This document shows, one piece after another, positions 42,958-51,506 of a DNA stretch of 64,000 nt. The notes beneath the pieces were generated by a model. It ran no database searches. It was given only the letters and a program-made list of their open reading frames with translations, and was not told where the DNA came from. Origin of the DNA: Stenotrophomonas maltophilia (GTDB lineage: Bacteria > Pseudomonadota > Gammaproteobacteria > Xanthomonadales > Xanthomonadaceae); the NCBI RefSeq assembly GCF_002138415.1, contig NZ_CP015612.1, positions 2,458,001 to 2,522,000 on the forward strand, written 5' to 3'. Position numbers and translations under genes: made by a program. Every line of letters begins with the position of its first letter. Positions within the stretch are counted from its first letter, which is position 1.

Positions 42958-43914
42958 TCACCACACCACCATCGCGCCGCCAGGCAGGCGCTGCACGCGC
43001 AGTCCCGCCTGCGCGGCCACCGCATCGATGGCCGTCTCCGGTTGCTGCAGGTGGAACAGGCCACTGACCCGTACGCTTGCGCCCTGCCCGCCCAGTACCC
43101 AGACCGGGGCACGACGGTAGCGCGCCAGATCGGCGATGGCCTGCGCGGCCGGCTGATCGTCGATCACTACCTCGCCACGCCGCCACGGTGCCATGGTCGC
43201 GGTATCTTCCAGCTGCACTGGCTGCAGCCAGCGACCGTCACGGAACACACGTGCCTGCCCGGCATGCAGGCGCTGCACACTGCCATCACCCGGGCGCACA
43301 TCGACCCCGCCCTCGCTGACCTGGGTCAGGACCGTGGTGTCCTGCATCGACACGCTGAAGGCGGTGCCGATGTCACGGATCTGGCCGCCCGCCGCCTCCA
43401 CCTGGAATGGGCGCGCCTCGTGCGCTACCTGGAACCAGGCCTGGCCGCGCAGCAGGCGAAGGTGGCGCTGCTGGCCATCGAATTCAATCGCCAGTGCGGT
43501 GCCGGCGTCGAGTACGGCGGTGCTGCCGTCCTCCAGCTGCACCACGCGCGGTGCATCGCTGCTGCGCAGGTCACTGCGTGCCAGCAGCAGCGCGTGCGGC
43601 GCAGCGGCAACCATCAGCACCACCGCGGCAGCACTGGCCAGCAGCCACGGCAGGCGGCGGCGCGGCGCGATCGGACGCAGCCCTTGGCGATCAGCCGTCA
43701 ACCCGGGCAGCGCCGCCAGCACGTCGGGCCCGGCGGCATCCAGCCCCTGCCAGAACGCCTGCTGCTGGCGCCAGGCCAGCGCGTGGCGCGGATCGGCCTG
43801 CAGCCAGCGCTGCAGGGTTCGTTGCTGGCGTTCCGGCAGCGGGCCTGCACTGCACCGGATCACCCAGCGCAACGCCTGCCTGGCCTGACGCGGCGAGGGT
43901 TCGGACGTGGTCAT
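42958..43914 (-). CDS. FecR family anti-sigma regulator
   Basis: 318 residues from the ATG at 43914. The N-terminal cytoplasmic DUF4880 domain (RQALRWVIRCSAGPLPERQQRTLQRWLQADPRHALAWRQQQ) holds the sigma factor. One TM span follows (LPWLLASAAAVVLMVAAAP), then the periplasmic FecR domain (VQLEDGSTAVLDAGTALAIEF; VRVSEGGVDV-like TQVSEGGVDV) and a C-terminal STN-like fold (DDQPAAQAIADLARY) that meets the receptor's STN domain. It relays substrate binding at the outer membrane to the sigma factor encoded upstream. Confidence 0.92.
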   Translation of the reverse strand: MTTSEPSPRQARQALRWVIRCSAGPLPERQQRTLQRWLQADPRHALAWRQQQAFWQGLDAAGPDVLAALPGLTADRQGLRPIAPRRRLPWLLASAAAVVLMVAAAPHALLLARSDLRSSDAPRVVQLEDGSTAVLDAGTALAIEFDGQQRHLRLLRGQAWFQVAHEARPFQVEAAGGQIRDIGTAFSVSMQDTTVLTQVSEGGVDVRPGDGSVQRLHAGQARVFRDGRWLQPVQLEDTATMAPWRRGEVVIDDQPAAQAIADLARYRRAPVWVLGGQGASVRVSGLFHLQQPETAIDAVAAQAGLRVQRLPGGAMVVW

Positions 43915-43996
43915 GGTTGTGGCCTGCCGCACCGCGAACGGGTGCGCTTTCCTGTTGTGACAATGGCGGGCACGATCTGCCCACGGCAATCGCCGG

Positions 43997-44500
43997 TCAT
44001 CGGCGCGTTCCCTGTTGATGCTGCTGGATCAGCAGCGCCGCGCGCAGCACATGCTTGCCGACCAGGCTCTTGGAAATGCCGAGCCGAGTGGCGATTTCCC
44101 GCTCGCTCAGACCCAGGTAGCGGTTCAGCACAAAGCACTCACGCACCTGCGCCGGCAGCGCGAGGATGGTCTGGGTGATCTCGCGCAGTTGTGCCTGGTC
44201 CAACGCCTGCGCCTCGCCATCGTGGCCGGCCTCGGCCATGTCGGCGGCGTACTCGGCCATCGCGCGCCGCTCGCGGGCGTCAGCCTGGCTGCGGTTGAGC
44301 GCATGGTGATAGGCCATCCGGTACAGATAGCCACGCGGCTCCAGGATCGGTGGATCACCGGGCACACTGCTGGCCTTCAGGTACAGGTTCTGCAGGGTGT
44401 CCTCGGTACTGGCCGGGTCGAGGTAGCGCGCGATGAAGCGAGACAACGCACGGCGCTCGCGGATCAGCAGCTCGACCAGCGCCAGGGCATTGGGAGACAT
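43997..44500 (-). CDS. ECF RNA polymerase sigma factor, FecI-like
   Basis: 167 residues from the ATG at 44500. Region 2 includes RFIARYLDPASTEDTLQNLYLKA and PRGYLYRMAYHHALN; region 4 is LPAQVRECFVLNRYLGLSEREIATRLGISKSLVGKHV. First gene of the sigma-fecR pair, followed after 182 bp by the receptor/hemophilin/Slam genes it probably transcribes. FecI-type sigma genes are usually iron-repressed by Fur, but I see no clear Fur box upstream. Confidence 0.9.
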   Translation of the reverse strand: MSPNALALVELLIRERRALSRFIARYLDPASTEDTLQNLYLKASSVPGDPPILEPRGYLYRMAYHHALNRSQADARERRAMAEYAADMAEAGHDGEAQALDQAQLREITQTILALPAQVRECFVLNRYLGLSEREIATRLGISKSLVGKHVLRAALLIQQHQQGTRR

Positions 44501-44617
44501 AGGTGCCAAGGCCGGACCGGGGAATGATGGGCGTGATGGCGACGGTCCGGACGTGGATTGTGGGCTGCACGGCCGCAGGCATCAAGCGAAGGCCCGTCGC
44601 GCGGCACCAGGATCACA

Positions 44618-44677
44618 CCCATGGCGTGGATCTATCAGGCGGCGGCGGATCCAGTAGATCCACGCCATGCGTGGATG
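44618..44677. repeat. SMAG inverted dimer (ATCCACGC subfamily)
   Basis: Arms CCATGGCGTGGATCTAT and GTAGATCCACGCCATGCGTG flank a short GC-rich spacer. It lies between the sigma gene promoter and the end of the LysR gene. This is the same subfamily as the copies at 48562 and 58002-58320. Confidence 0.8.
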
Positions 44678-44683
44678 CGGAGC

Positions 44684-45610
44684 CTACGGTTCGTCCAATG
44701 CCTCGAAACGCTCGGCGAGGTAATCGATCAGCGCGCGCACCGCAGGCAGCAGGCCGCGTCGCGACGGGAACACCGCGTGCACGATGCCGTGCTTGGGCAC
44801 CCATTCCGGCAGCACCGGCACCAGCGCGCCACTGGCCAGCTCGTCGCTGATCATCATCCGCGGCAGCATCAGCAGGCCCACCCCGGCCACCGCAGCGGTG
44901 CGCAACGCGATCATGTCATCGCTGACCAGCCGTGGGCGGTGGTGCACGCTGGCCAGCACATCGTCCGGCCCGGTGTATTCCCAGACATGCTGCTGGCTGG
45001 GCGATGCCAGATCGACGGTCGGCATCATTGCCAGATCGGCCGGCACCTGCGGCGTGCCCAGCCGCTGCAGCAGCGCCGGGCTGGCACTGGTGCACCAGAC
45101 CCGGCGCGCCAGCACGCGTACCACCAGGTCACTGTCCTCCAGTGGCGGCGGTCGCACGCGGATCGCCACGTCCACGCCCTCGCCCACCACGTCGACGCGC
45201 CGGTTGGTGGCGTCCAGCTGCACCGTCACCTGCGGGTGAAGGGCGAGGAAATCGGCCAGCATCGTGCCGATGCGCGCATGCAGGATCGCGATCGGGCACG
45301 CCAGGCGGATCGTGCCGCGCGGCTCGGCGCGTGACAGCGCAATCGCTTCTTCGGCCGCTTCGGCCTCGACCAGCATTGCCTTGCAATGGCGGTAGTAGTC
45401 CTGGCCGACCTCGGTGACCGAGAAGCGTCGGGTTGAACGCTGGATCAGGCGCACGCCCAGGCGTTCCTCCAGCAGCGCGATGCGCCGGCTCAGTTTCGAC
45501 TTCGGCATGGCCAGCGCCCGGCCGGCCTGCGAGAAGCCACCGTGCTCCACCACCATCGCGAAGTAGAACAGGTCGTTGAGGTCGCAGCGGCGGATATCAG
45601 CAATGAACAC
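44684..45610 (-). CDS. LysR family transcriptional regulator
   Basis: 308 residues from the GTG at 45610, chosen because CAGGAG lies 8 bases upstream; the frame is open 14 codons further. The winged helix is LNDLFYFAMVVEHGGFSQAGRALAMPKSKLSRRIALLE, the effector domain follows (GTIRLACPIAILHARIGTMLADFLALHPQVTVQLDATNRRVDVVGEGVDVAIRVR). It belongs to the AaeR/DsdC-unrelated, pirin-adjacent group common in proteobacteria. Divergent from the pirin gene across 151 bp and probably its regulator. Confidence 0.92.
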   Translation of the reverse strand: MFIADIRRCDLNDLFYFAMVVEHGGFSQAGRALAMPKSKLSRRIALLEERLGVRLIQRSTRRFSVTEVGQDYYRHCKAMLVEAEAAEEAIALSRAEPRGTIRLACPIAILHARIGTMLADFLALHPQVTVQLDATNRRVDVVGEGVDVAIRVRPPPLEDSDLVVRVLARRVWCTSASPALLQRLGTPQVPADLAMMPTVDLASPSQQHVWEYTGPDDVLASVHHRPRLVSDDMIALRTAAVAGVGLLMLPRMMISDELASGALVPVLPEWVPKHGIVHAVFPSRRGLLPAVRALIDYLAERFEALDEP

Positions 45611-45761
45611 GGGGCGATCTCCTGTGACGCAAGGCGCGCACCCATTGTTCACCAGATAGGACTATGACGGCAAATATTGGCGTCTACCGACCCTATTGTC
45701 GCGGCGATATCGTCTCCCGCAACGAAGAACAGCGGCCGGCAGCCCCGGCCAGGAGATCGCC

Positions 45762-46628
45762 ATGAAGCGTGTCACCGGTACCTACAGCGCCCCCCGCCCG
45801 CACTGGGTGGGCGACGGATTCCCCGCCCGTTCGATGTTTTCCTACAACACCCACGGCCAGCACCTGAGCCCGTTCCTGCTGCTGGACTACGCCGGCCCGT
45901 ACACCTTCGCGCCCAGCGATACGCCGCGTGGCGTCGGCCAGCATCCGCACCGCGGTTTCGAGACCGTCACCATCGTCTATGAGGGCGAGGTCGCCCACCG
46001 CGACTCGACTGGAGCCGGCGGCACCATCGGCCCGGGTGACGTGCAGTGGATGACCGCCGCATCGGGCATCCTCCACGAAGAGTTCCACACACCGGAATTC
46101 AGCAAGCGCGGCGGCACCCTGGACATGGTCCAGCTGTGGGTGAACCTGCCGGCGCGCGACAAGATGGGCGCACCGGGCTACCAGACGCTGCTCGATGCGC
46201 ATATCCCTTCGGTGGAGCTGCCCGATGGCGCCGGCCGCGTCCGCGTCATCGCTGGCAGCTTCGACGGCCACGCCGGCCCGGCGCGTACCCACACGCCGAT
46301 GGATGTCTGGGACATCCGCCTGCAGCAGGGCCACCACGCCGAACTGCCGGTGGCCGAGGGCCGCACGCTGGCGCTGGTGGTGCTGAAGGGCACGGTCCGG
46401 ATCAACGGCGGCCAGCCGGTCGGCGAGGCGCAGCTGGTCACCTTCGACCGCAGCGGCGAGGACGTGTTCGTCGACGCCGACAGCGACGCCACCGTGCTGC
46501 TGCTCAGCGGCGAGCCGATCGACGAGCCGGTGGTGGGCTACGGCCCGTTCGTGATGAACAGCCAGGCCGAGATCAGCCAGGCGGTCAACGATTTCAACAG
46601 CGGCCGCTTCGGCCAGATCGCGCACTGA
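45762..46628 (+). CDS. pirin family protein
   Basis: 288 residues from the ATG at 45762, with CAGGAGAT just upstream. The bicupin fold contains the metal-binding set HPHRGFETVTIVYEGEV...HRD...GDVQWMTAASGILHEE in the N-terminal half and a second, degenerate cupin (HTPMDVWDIRLQQGHHAELPV). Bacterial pirins with intact His ligands can be quercetin dioxygenases or redox-responsive modulators. Probably co-transcribed with the hydrolases that follow. Confidence 0.92.
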   Translation: MKRVTGTYSAPRPHWVGDGFPARSMFSYNTHGQHLSPFLLLDYAGPYTFAPSDTPRGVGQHPHRGFETVTIVYEGEVAHRDSTGAGGTIGPGDVQWMTAASGILHEEFHTPEFSKRGGTLDMVQLWVNLPARDKMGAPGYQTLLDAHIPSVELPDGAGRVRVIAGSFDGHAGPARTHTPMDVWDIRLQQGHHAELPVAEGRTLALVVLKGTVRINGGQPVGEAQLVTFDRSGEDVFVDADSDATVLLLSGEPIDEPVVGYGPFVMNSQAEISQAVNDFNSGRFGQIAH

Positions 46629-46699
46629 GCGCTTCCGCGCGGCGGGCGATCACCCGCCGCGCCAACGGGCCATCGCCCACCTTCTCCAGGAGACTGACC

Positions 46700-47380
46700 A
46701 TGAGTAACCCCGCCAACTTCAACGGTGCCCGCCCGGTGATCGATCCGGACAACGCCGCGATGCTGCTGATCGACCATCAGAGCGGCCTGTTCCAGACCAT
46801 CGGTGACATGCCGTTCACCAGCGTGCGCGCCCACGCCATTGCGCTGGCGAAGATGGCCACGCTGGCAAAGATGCCGGTGATCACCACCGCCTCTGTCCCG
46901 CAAGGCCCGAACGGCCCGCTGATTCCGGAGATCCACGACGCGGCCCCGCATGCCCAGTACGTGGCGCGCAAGGGTGAGATCAACGCCTGGGACAATCCGG
47001 AATTCGTTGCTGCGGTGAAGGCCACCGGCCGTAAGCAGCTGATCATTGCCGGCACCATCACCAGCGTGTGCATGGCCTTCCCGTCGATCGCCGCCGTCGC
47101 CGATGGGTACCAGGTGTTCGCGGTCATCGACGCGTCCGGCACCTACTCGAAGATGGCCGAGGAAATCACCCTGGCCCGCGTGGTGCAGGCCGGCGTGGTG
47201 CCGATGGACACCGCCGCGGTAGCCTCGGAGATCCAGCGCACCTGGAACCGCGAAGATGCCCAGCAGTGGGCCGAGGTCTACACGAAGATCTTCCCGAACT
47301 ACCAGCTGCTGATCGAAAGCTACCTGAAGGCGCAGGATGTGCAGAAGAACCAGGAGCAGCTGGATTCGCAGCGCAGCTGA
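46700..47380 (+). CDS. isochorismatase-fold (YcaC-like) hydrolase
   Basis: 226 residues; ribosome-binding site CCAGGAGA. The cysteine-hydrolase triad can be placed as Asp25 (AMLLIDHQSGLF), Lys in VARKGEINAWDN and Cys in TITSVCMAFPSIAAV. The family covers YcaC and other hydrolases of unknown substrate, often induced by oxidative or isocyanide-like stress. Its product is complete and the neighbour downstream is a damaged relative. Confidence 0.9.
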   Translation: MSNPANFNGARPVIDPDNAAMLLIDHQSGLFQTIGDMPFTSVRAHAIALAKMATLAKMPVITTASVPQGPNGPLIPEIHDAAPHAQYVARKGEINAWDNPEFVAAVKATGRKQLIIAGTITSVCMAFPSIAAVADGYQVFAVIDASGTYSKMAEEITLARVVQAGVVPMDTAAVASEIQRTWNREDAQQWAEVYTKIFPNYQLLIESYLKAQDVQKNQEQLDSQRS

Positions 47381-47435
47381 GCTGCCCCCGGGGTGCCGGC
47401 CCGCTGCCGGCACTCCTCCCAACCGGAGACCCATC

Positions 47436-48076
47436 ATGTCCAGTGAACCGATCCGCGACCCGGCAGCGATCATCTGCTGACCCCCCAGAATTCCGCCTTC
47501 ATCATCATCGACTACCAGCCGGTGCAGGTGAACTCGATCGCCTCGATGGACCGCCAGCTGCTGGTGAACAACATCGTCGGCACCGCCAAAGCCGCCGTGG
47601 CCTATGGCTTGCCGATCGTGCATTCGACGGTGAACGTCAAGACCGGCCTGAACAAGCCGCCGATTCCGCAGCTGCGCAAGGTGCTGGGTGACTACCCCAC
47701 CTACGACCGCACCACCATCAATTCCTGGGAGGACATCGAGTTCCGCAAGGCGGTGGAAGCCACCGGCCGCCGCAAGCTGATCATGACCGCGCTGTGGACC
47801 GAGGCGTGCCTGACTTTCCCGGCCCTGGATGCGTTGAAGGAAGGCTATGAGGTGTACGTGGTGGTCGACGCCGTCGGCGGCACTTCGCTGGCCGCGCACG
47901 ATGCCGCGCTGCGCCGCATCGAACAGGCCGGGGGCCAGCTGATCAGCGTGCCGCAGCTGTTCTGCGAGCTGCAGCGCGACTGGGCCCGCTCGGAAACGGT
48001 GCCGGCCTTCATGAACCTCTTCATTGAAACCGGTGGTACGGCGGGTATCCAGTTCTCGTACGATCGTACCGAGTGA
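47436..48076 (+). pseudogene. isochorismatase-fold hydrolase, frameshifted near the N-terminus
   Basis: The ATG at 47436 (AACCGGAGACCCATC upstream) opens MSSEPIRDPAAIIC then stops at 47478-47480. Reading one base earlier from about 47468 gives DHLLTPQNSAFIIIDYQPVQ and continues to 48076, so one base is missing between 47462 and 47468. The remaining body is intact, with Asp in IIIDYQ and Cys in TALWTEACLTFPAL; the usual Lys position appears as Arg (YDRTTINSW). An internal GTG at 47522 would omit the catalytic Asp. It is either a recent pseudogene or a sequencing error. Confidence 0.8.
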
Positions 48077-48082
48077 TTGGGT

Positions 48083-48142
48083 GGCGGCGCTGGCCCTGGC
48101 TGGCGCCGCCGTTGGGAGCAGTCGAGCATGGCTCGACGCTAC
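48083..48142. terminator. hairpin and single SMAG arm after the hydrolase genes
   Basis: GGCGGCGC / GCGCCGCC (48083-48110, 12-base loop) is a perfect stem 6 bp after the stop codon. It is followed by a single palindromic arm AGCAGTCGAGCATGGCTCGACGCTAC (48117-48142). No T-run follows, so termination strength is uncertain. Confidence 0.45.
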
Positions 48143-48160
48143 AGACAGATGGAGAACGTG

Positions 48161-48559
48161 ATGGCCTACGCACGCATTGTTTCAACCGCCGACAACTACC
48201 TGCACCACATCAGCAATGGCAGCTTTGATGTGGATGCGGACGAGCCCGCCTCCCTGGGTGGCCAGGGCAAGGGTTTCGCTCCGTTCGATCTGTACCTGGC
48301 CTCGCTGGCGGCGTGCACCGCCATCACCCTGCGCATGTATGCGCAACGCAAGGGCTGGGAACTGGGCGAGTTCCATGCCGAGCTGCGCTCGGAACGTGAT
48401 GAGGATGGACGCTTCCACGTGCACCGGGTGCTGCATGCCAGCGGCGAGCTGAGCGATGTGCAATGGCAGCGGTTGCTGGAGGTGGTGGAAAAGACCCCGG
48501 TGACCCTGGTGATGCGCGAAGGTGCACGCATCACCAGTGAGCGCGGGGGCGCAGCGTAA
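48161..48559 (+). CDS. OsmC family peroxiredoxin-like protein
   Basis: 132 residues from the ATG at 48161, with GATGGAGAA 8 bases upstream. The OsmC fold includes GGQGKGFAPFDLYLASLAACTAITLRMYAQRKGW, with the first conserved Cys in LAACTAIT; a second Cys of classical OsmC/Ohr peroxidases is not seen in the C-terminal half, so peroxidase activity is doubtful. Possibly part of the same stress module as pirin and the hydrolases. Confidence 0.85.
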   Translation: MAYARIVSTADNYLHHISNGSFDVDADEPASLGGQGKGFAPFDLYLASLAACTAITLRMYAQRKGWELGEFHAELRSERDEDGRFHVHRVLHASGELSDVQWQRLLEVVEKTPVTLVMREGARITSERGGAA

Positions 48560-48561
48560 CC

Positions 48562-48585
48562 CCATCCACGCACGGCGTGGATCTA
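48562..48585. repeat. single SMAG arm
   Basis: CCATCCACGCACGGCGTGGATCTAC, one mismatch from the copies at 58002 and 58081. It lies between the ends of the convergent OsmC and Phd-like genes. Confidence 0.7.
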
Positions 48586-48587
48586 CT

Positions 48588-48917
48588 TCAGCGCCGTGAA
48601 TGCAGCACGGTGCGCTGGCGCATCGCGTTGAATTCCTGCTCCACCTGCTGGATGTCCTCGGCCTGGAAACCGGCCGCATCCAGCAGCTGGTCGGCGGCAG
48701 CCGCCGCCAGCGGATCATCGTCACGCTGGCGCCAGCAGCGCGCCGGCAGGAAATAGCCCACTTCGCTGCGCCCGCGCATGATCACCACCGGCCGGCCCGC
48801 ATACAGCAGGAACTCGGCCAGGTGCTGGCGCAGGCCCTCCACTGAAACATAGGCCGGTCCAACACCCAGCATCTGGCTGGACGGTTCGGGACTTTCGAAC
48901 AGCTTGCGACGGCTCAT
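48588..48917 (-). CDS. small protein with Phd/YefM antitoxin-like N-terminal half
   Basis: 109 residues from the ATG at 48917, chosen for its strong AAAGGAGG ribosome-binding site; the open frame extends much further upstream without such support. The segment AYVSVEGLRQHLAEFLLYAGRPVVIMRGRSEVGYFLPARCW resembles the Phd/YefM fold. The C-terminal tail (DIQQVEQEFNAMRQRTVLHSRR) is helical. No toxin gene is adjacent; it is the last gene after the porin in the TPS-associated operon. The Pseudomonas pdt locus also carries a Phd-like gene (phdA), as I recall. Confidence 0.6.
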   Translation of the reverse strand: MSRRKLFESPEPSSQMLGVGPAYVSVEGLRQHLAEFLLYAGRPVVIMRGRSEVGYFLPARCWRQRDDDPLAAAAADQLLDAAGFQAEDIQQVEQEFNAMRQRTVLHSRR

Positions 48918-48960
48918 CCACTCCTCCTTTTGAACAACGCGTGGTCTCCTTTCCTTAGAC

Positions 48961-49008
48961 GGGCGCATCGCTGCGCCCCCGCCACGCACTACGTGATCCG
49001 CATCACGT
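48961..49008. promoter_or_regulatory. two hairpins between porin and Phd-like genes
   Basis: GGGCGCA-TCGC-TGCGCCC (48961-48978) and ACGTGAT-CCGC-ATCACGT (48991-49008), both perfect 7-bp stems, follow the porin stop on the transcribed strand. They lack T-tracts; partial termination or mRNA protection is likely. Confidence 0.5.
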
Positions 49009-49014
49009 CGCCAC

Positions 49015-50760
49015 TCAGAAGCCGGTGTTGAACTCCAGCTGGAACACGTCGATCGACAGCGGCGCACCGGACACTTCCTTGGCCGCCATCCACTTGCCGC
49101 TGATCCAGCTGCGCGCGTCCAGCGCGTAGGCACCGCCCACGTAGTAACCGCGGGCGTTGGTGCCGCCCAGGTGGAAGTTCGGATCGTTGTAGGCGTCGGG
49201 CAGCGCGTCGGCCTCAATGTGCTTGTAGCCCAGCAGTGCCTGCCACTGGCCCTTCTCCTTCAGCTCGGTAGCACCGAAGGTGGCCTGCAGCATCCAGGCG
49301 GTGTCGCCGCTGCGGAAGGTATCGATGCCGACAGTATCGCCGGCGCCGTAGTTGTTGACGATGCCGTTCTGGGCACGACTGAACATGGCCTGCTTGTCGT
49401 AGGCCATGTTGCGGATGTAGTCGCCATCCAGGCGCAGACCGATGCCCTGGGCCAGCTGTGTATCCCAGCGCAGGTTCAGCGTGGCCAGGCGGAACGCCGA
49501 GGCCAGGCCGACATACTGCGGGGTCGGCGTACCGGCCGGATCCACCGGATTGCGCGCGATGTTGCGGATCAGCATCAGGGTGTTGCCCTTCTGCATGAAC
49601 GCCGGGCGCGACCAGTCAGTGTCGCAGCCCACCGCACCCGAGTACAGCGAGCACGTTGAGGACAGGCGACCGCTGATGTTCTTGAAGTCGTAGTAGCCCA
49701 GCGCAGCACGCAGCGCGTTGTCATCGTTGAAGCGCCAGTTCACGCCCACCTGGGCACCGGACAGCCACTTGTTCTCGTTCGGAGTCTTGACCTTGCTCTG
49801 GCTCGGCGAGCTGTCGGAGGTGTACTCCAGCGGTACCACCGCGAGGTTGCCGAACAGGTCGAGGTCGCCACCATCGAAGTCATACTTCAGGTTCGCGGCC
49901 AGACCATCGAAATTGAGATCGTTGGAGAACAGCGTGTCGCTGGTCCAGAACGGATTGCCGAAGCGGCCGCCACGCACCGTCACCCAGTCCGCCGGGCTGT
50001 AGGCCAGCCAGGCCTGGTCCAGCCACACGTCCTTCTTGCTCAGGCCGCCGCCCAGCTGCTCGGTGGTCGACACCGGGCCATTGCTGCTGCCGCTGGCCAG
50101 GCGCACGCCGGCCGTGGTGTGCTGGCCAATGGTGGCCTCGATGCCCAGGCGCGCGCGGATGCGCCACAGGTTGCGGCGGTCCTGGCGGGTGTTCAGCAGT
50201 GGCGGCAGCTGCAGGTTGGTGTTGGTGTTGGTGTCGAAGCCGTTGCCGGAATTGATCGACGACCAGTTGCTCACGATGTCGCTGTTGCGTTCGGAGAAGA
50301 AGCGCGACTCGCTGCGCACGCGCATGTCACCGGTGACCTTGATGCGCTTGGTCCATTCGGCCACTTCGTTCGGTGCCGCCCAGCCTTCGGACTTGGCCTG
50401 CGCCATCACGTCCTGGCGCACTTCGTCACGGATACCGTCGCGCACGCTCTGCGGCACGTAGGGCACGCGCACGTCGCCAGCCTCCAGGGCCACGCCACCG
50501 CTGGCGGCCGAAGGTGCGGTGGCTGCACCGCGCTGGGCGGCCGCTGCTTCAGCCTCAGCCTGCACCAGCAATGCCTGGCCGTCTTCGGGCTTCAGCGCGC
50601 CGCTGGCGATCAGGCCCTTGATCAGCTTGACCATGGTGGTTTCGGCCGCCATCGCACCGGCCGGGGCGGCCAGGCTGAGCAGCACGGCGCAGCACAGCAG
50701 CGCCCGTCGGGCCGGCCGCGGGCGGCGGGAGTCGGTTCGTGCGCGGACGTGGTCGTTCAT
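49015..50760 (-). CDS. putative outer membrane porin
   Basis: 581 residues from the ATG at 50760; alternative starts at 50772 and 50790 cannot be excluded. The signal peptide is long (RALLCCAVLLSLAAPAGAMA). An N-terminal periplasmic helix (TTMVKLIKGLIASGALKPEDGQALLVQAEAEAA) precedes a beta-barrel of the putative-porin (PF16930) type with IKVTGDMRVRSESRFF, WLDQAWLAYSPADWVTVRGGRFGNPFW and a terminal Phe (VFQLEFNTGF). It is co-oriented behind tonB, exbD and exbB, so its cargo or partner may relate to the TPS exoprotein. Confidence 0.85.
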   Translation of the reverse strand: MNDHVRARTDSRRPRPARRALLCCAVLLSLAAPAGAMAAETTMVKLIKGLIASGALKPEDGQALLVQAEAEAAAAQRGAATAPSAASGGVALEAGDVRVPYVPQSVRDGIRDEVRQDVMAQAKSEGWAAPNEVAEWTKRIKVTGDMRVRSESRFFSERNSDIVSNWSSINSGNGFDTNTNTNLQLPPLLNTRQDRRNLWRIRARLGIEATIGQHTTAGVRLASGSSNGPVSTTEQLGGGLSKKDVWLDQAWLAYSPADWVTVRGGRFGNPFWTSDTLFSNDLNFDGLAANLKYDFDGGDLDLFGNLAVVPLEYTSDSSPSQSKVKTPNENKWLSGAQVGVNWRFNDDNALRAALGYYDFKNISGRLSSTCSLYSGAVGCDTDWSRPAFMQKGNTLMLIRNIARNPVDPAGTPTPQYVGLASAFRLATLNLRWDTQLAQGIGLRLDGDYIRNMAYDKQAMFSRAQNGIVNNYGAGDTVGIDTFRSGDTAWMLQATFGATELKEKGQWQALLGYKHIEADALPDAYNDPNFHLGGTNARGYYVGGAYALDARSWISGKWMAAKEVSGAPLSIDVFQLEFNTGF

Positions 50761-50801
50761 CACGGTTCTCATCGAAAGAAGGGAAATCACGGAAGTCGGA
50801 G

Positions 50802-51503
50802 TCAGGCCCCGGGCCGGCGGCCCTGGATCAGGACGCGGGCGGGGAAATCGAGTGACGGCGGCGGTGCCTGGTCAACCTTGCCGATGCGACGCAGGGCATC
50901 GAGCACGGCCGCGTCGGCCTCCTCGTTGCCACTGCCGCGTACCAGCTCGACCTTCTCCAGGCGGCCGTCGTTGGCGAGCCACACATTCACCTGCAGCTGG
51001 AACGCCAGGCGCTTGACCTTGTCGTCGCGCGAGATCGCCTGCTGCATCAGGTAGCCCAGGTAGCGGCCGTAGGTAGCGTTGCCGGCGCCACCACGGCCAA
51101 CGCCGGACGAACCGCCACCACTGCCGGACTGGATACCGAAGTTGTCACCACCGGCCTGCGCGTCGGCATTCATCGTCACCGGATCGCTGTTATCCGGCGT
51201 CGGCGTCGGCTCTTCGGCCGGCGTCGGCTGATCCAGCGGCTCCGGTTCGGGCATCGCCTCTTCCGGCGGTGTCTCCGGCTCCGGTGGTTTTTCCGGCGGC
51301 GGTGGCGGCGGCGGAGGGGGTGGCGGCAATGCCAGCATCGGCGGCTGCACCACCGGCCTGCGGGTGCTGGCGGTGTCCTTGAACAGCATCCACCACACGG
51401 CGATGCCGAGCACCAGCAAAGCGGCAAGCACCAGCGCGACGGTCACCAGCAACTGGCGACCGCGCATGCCCGGCTCCGGCCGAGGGGGTTGATGGGCCGT
51501 CAT
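50802..51503 (-). CDS. tonB: TonB family energy transducer
   Basis: 233 residues. TM anchor near residues 17-41 (LLVTVALVLAALLVLGIAVWWML), a periplasmic spacer rich in Pro (run of about eleven Pro near 60-70), Glu-Pro repeats and a Gly/Ser stretch, then a C-terminal domain ending VNVWLANDGRLEKVELVRGSGNEEADAAVLDALRRI, which contacts the partner outer-membrane protein. The start overlaps nothing; 3 bp separate it from exbD. It is dedicated to this locus and not the housekeeping TonB. Confidence 0.88.
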   Translation of the reverse strand: MTAHQPPRPEPGMRGRQLLVTVALVLAALLVLGIAVWWMLFKDTASTRRPVVQPPMLALPPPPPPPPPPPEKPPEPETPPEEAMPEPEPLDQPTPAEEPTPTPDNSDPVTMNADAQAGGDNFGIQSGSGGGSSGVGRGGAGNATYGRYLGYLMQQAISRDDKVKRLAFQLQVNVWLANDGRLEKVELVRGSGNEEADAAVLDALRRIGKVDQAPPPSLDFPARVLIQGRRPGA

Positions 51504-51506
51504 GCC

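Noticed and set aside
40253..43120. 955-codon + strand frame opposite the TonB receptor and fecR
   Set aside because: It runs across two genuine genes and their promoter; no recognisable protein.
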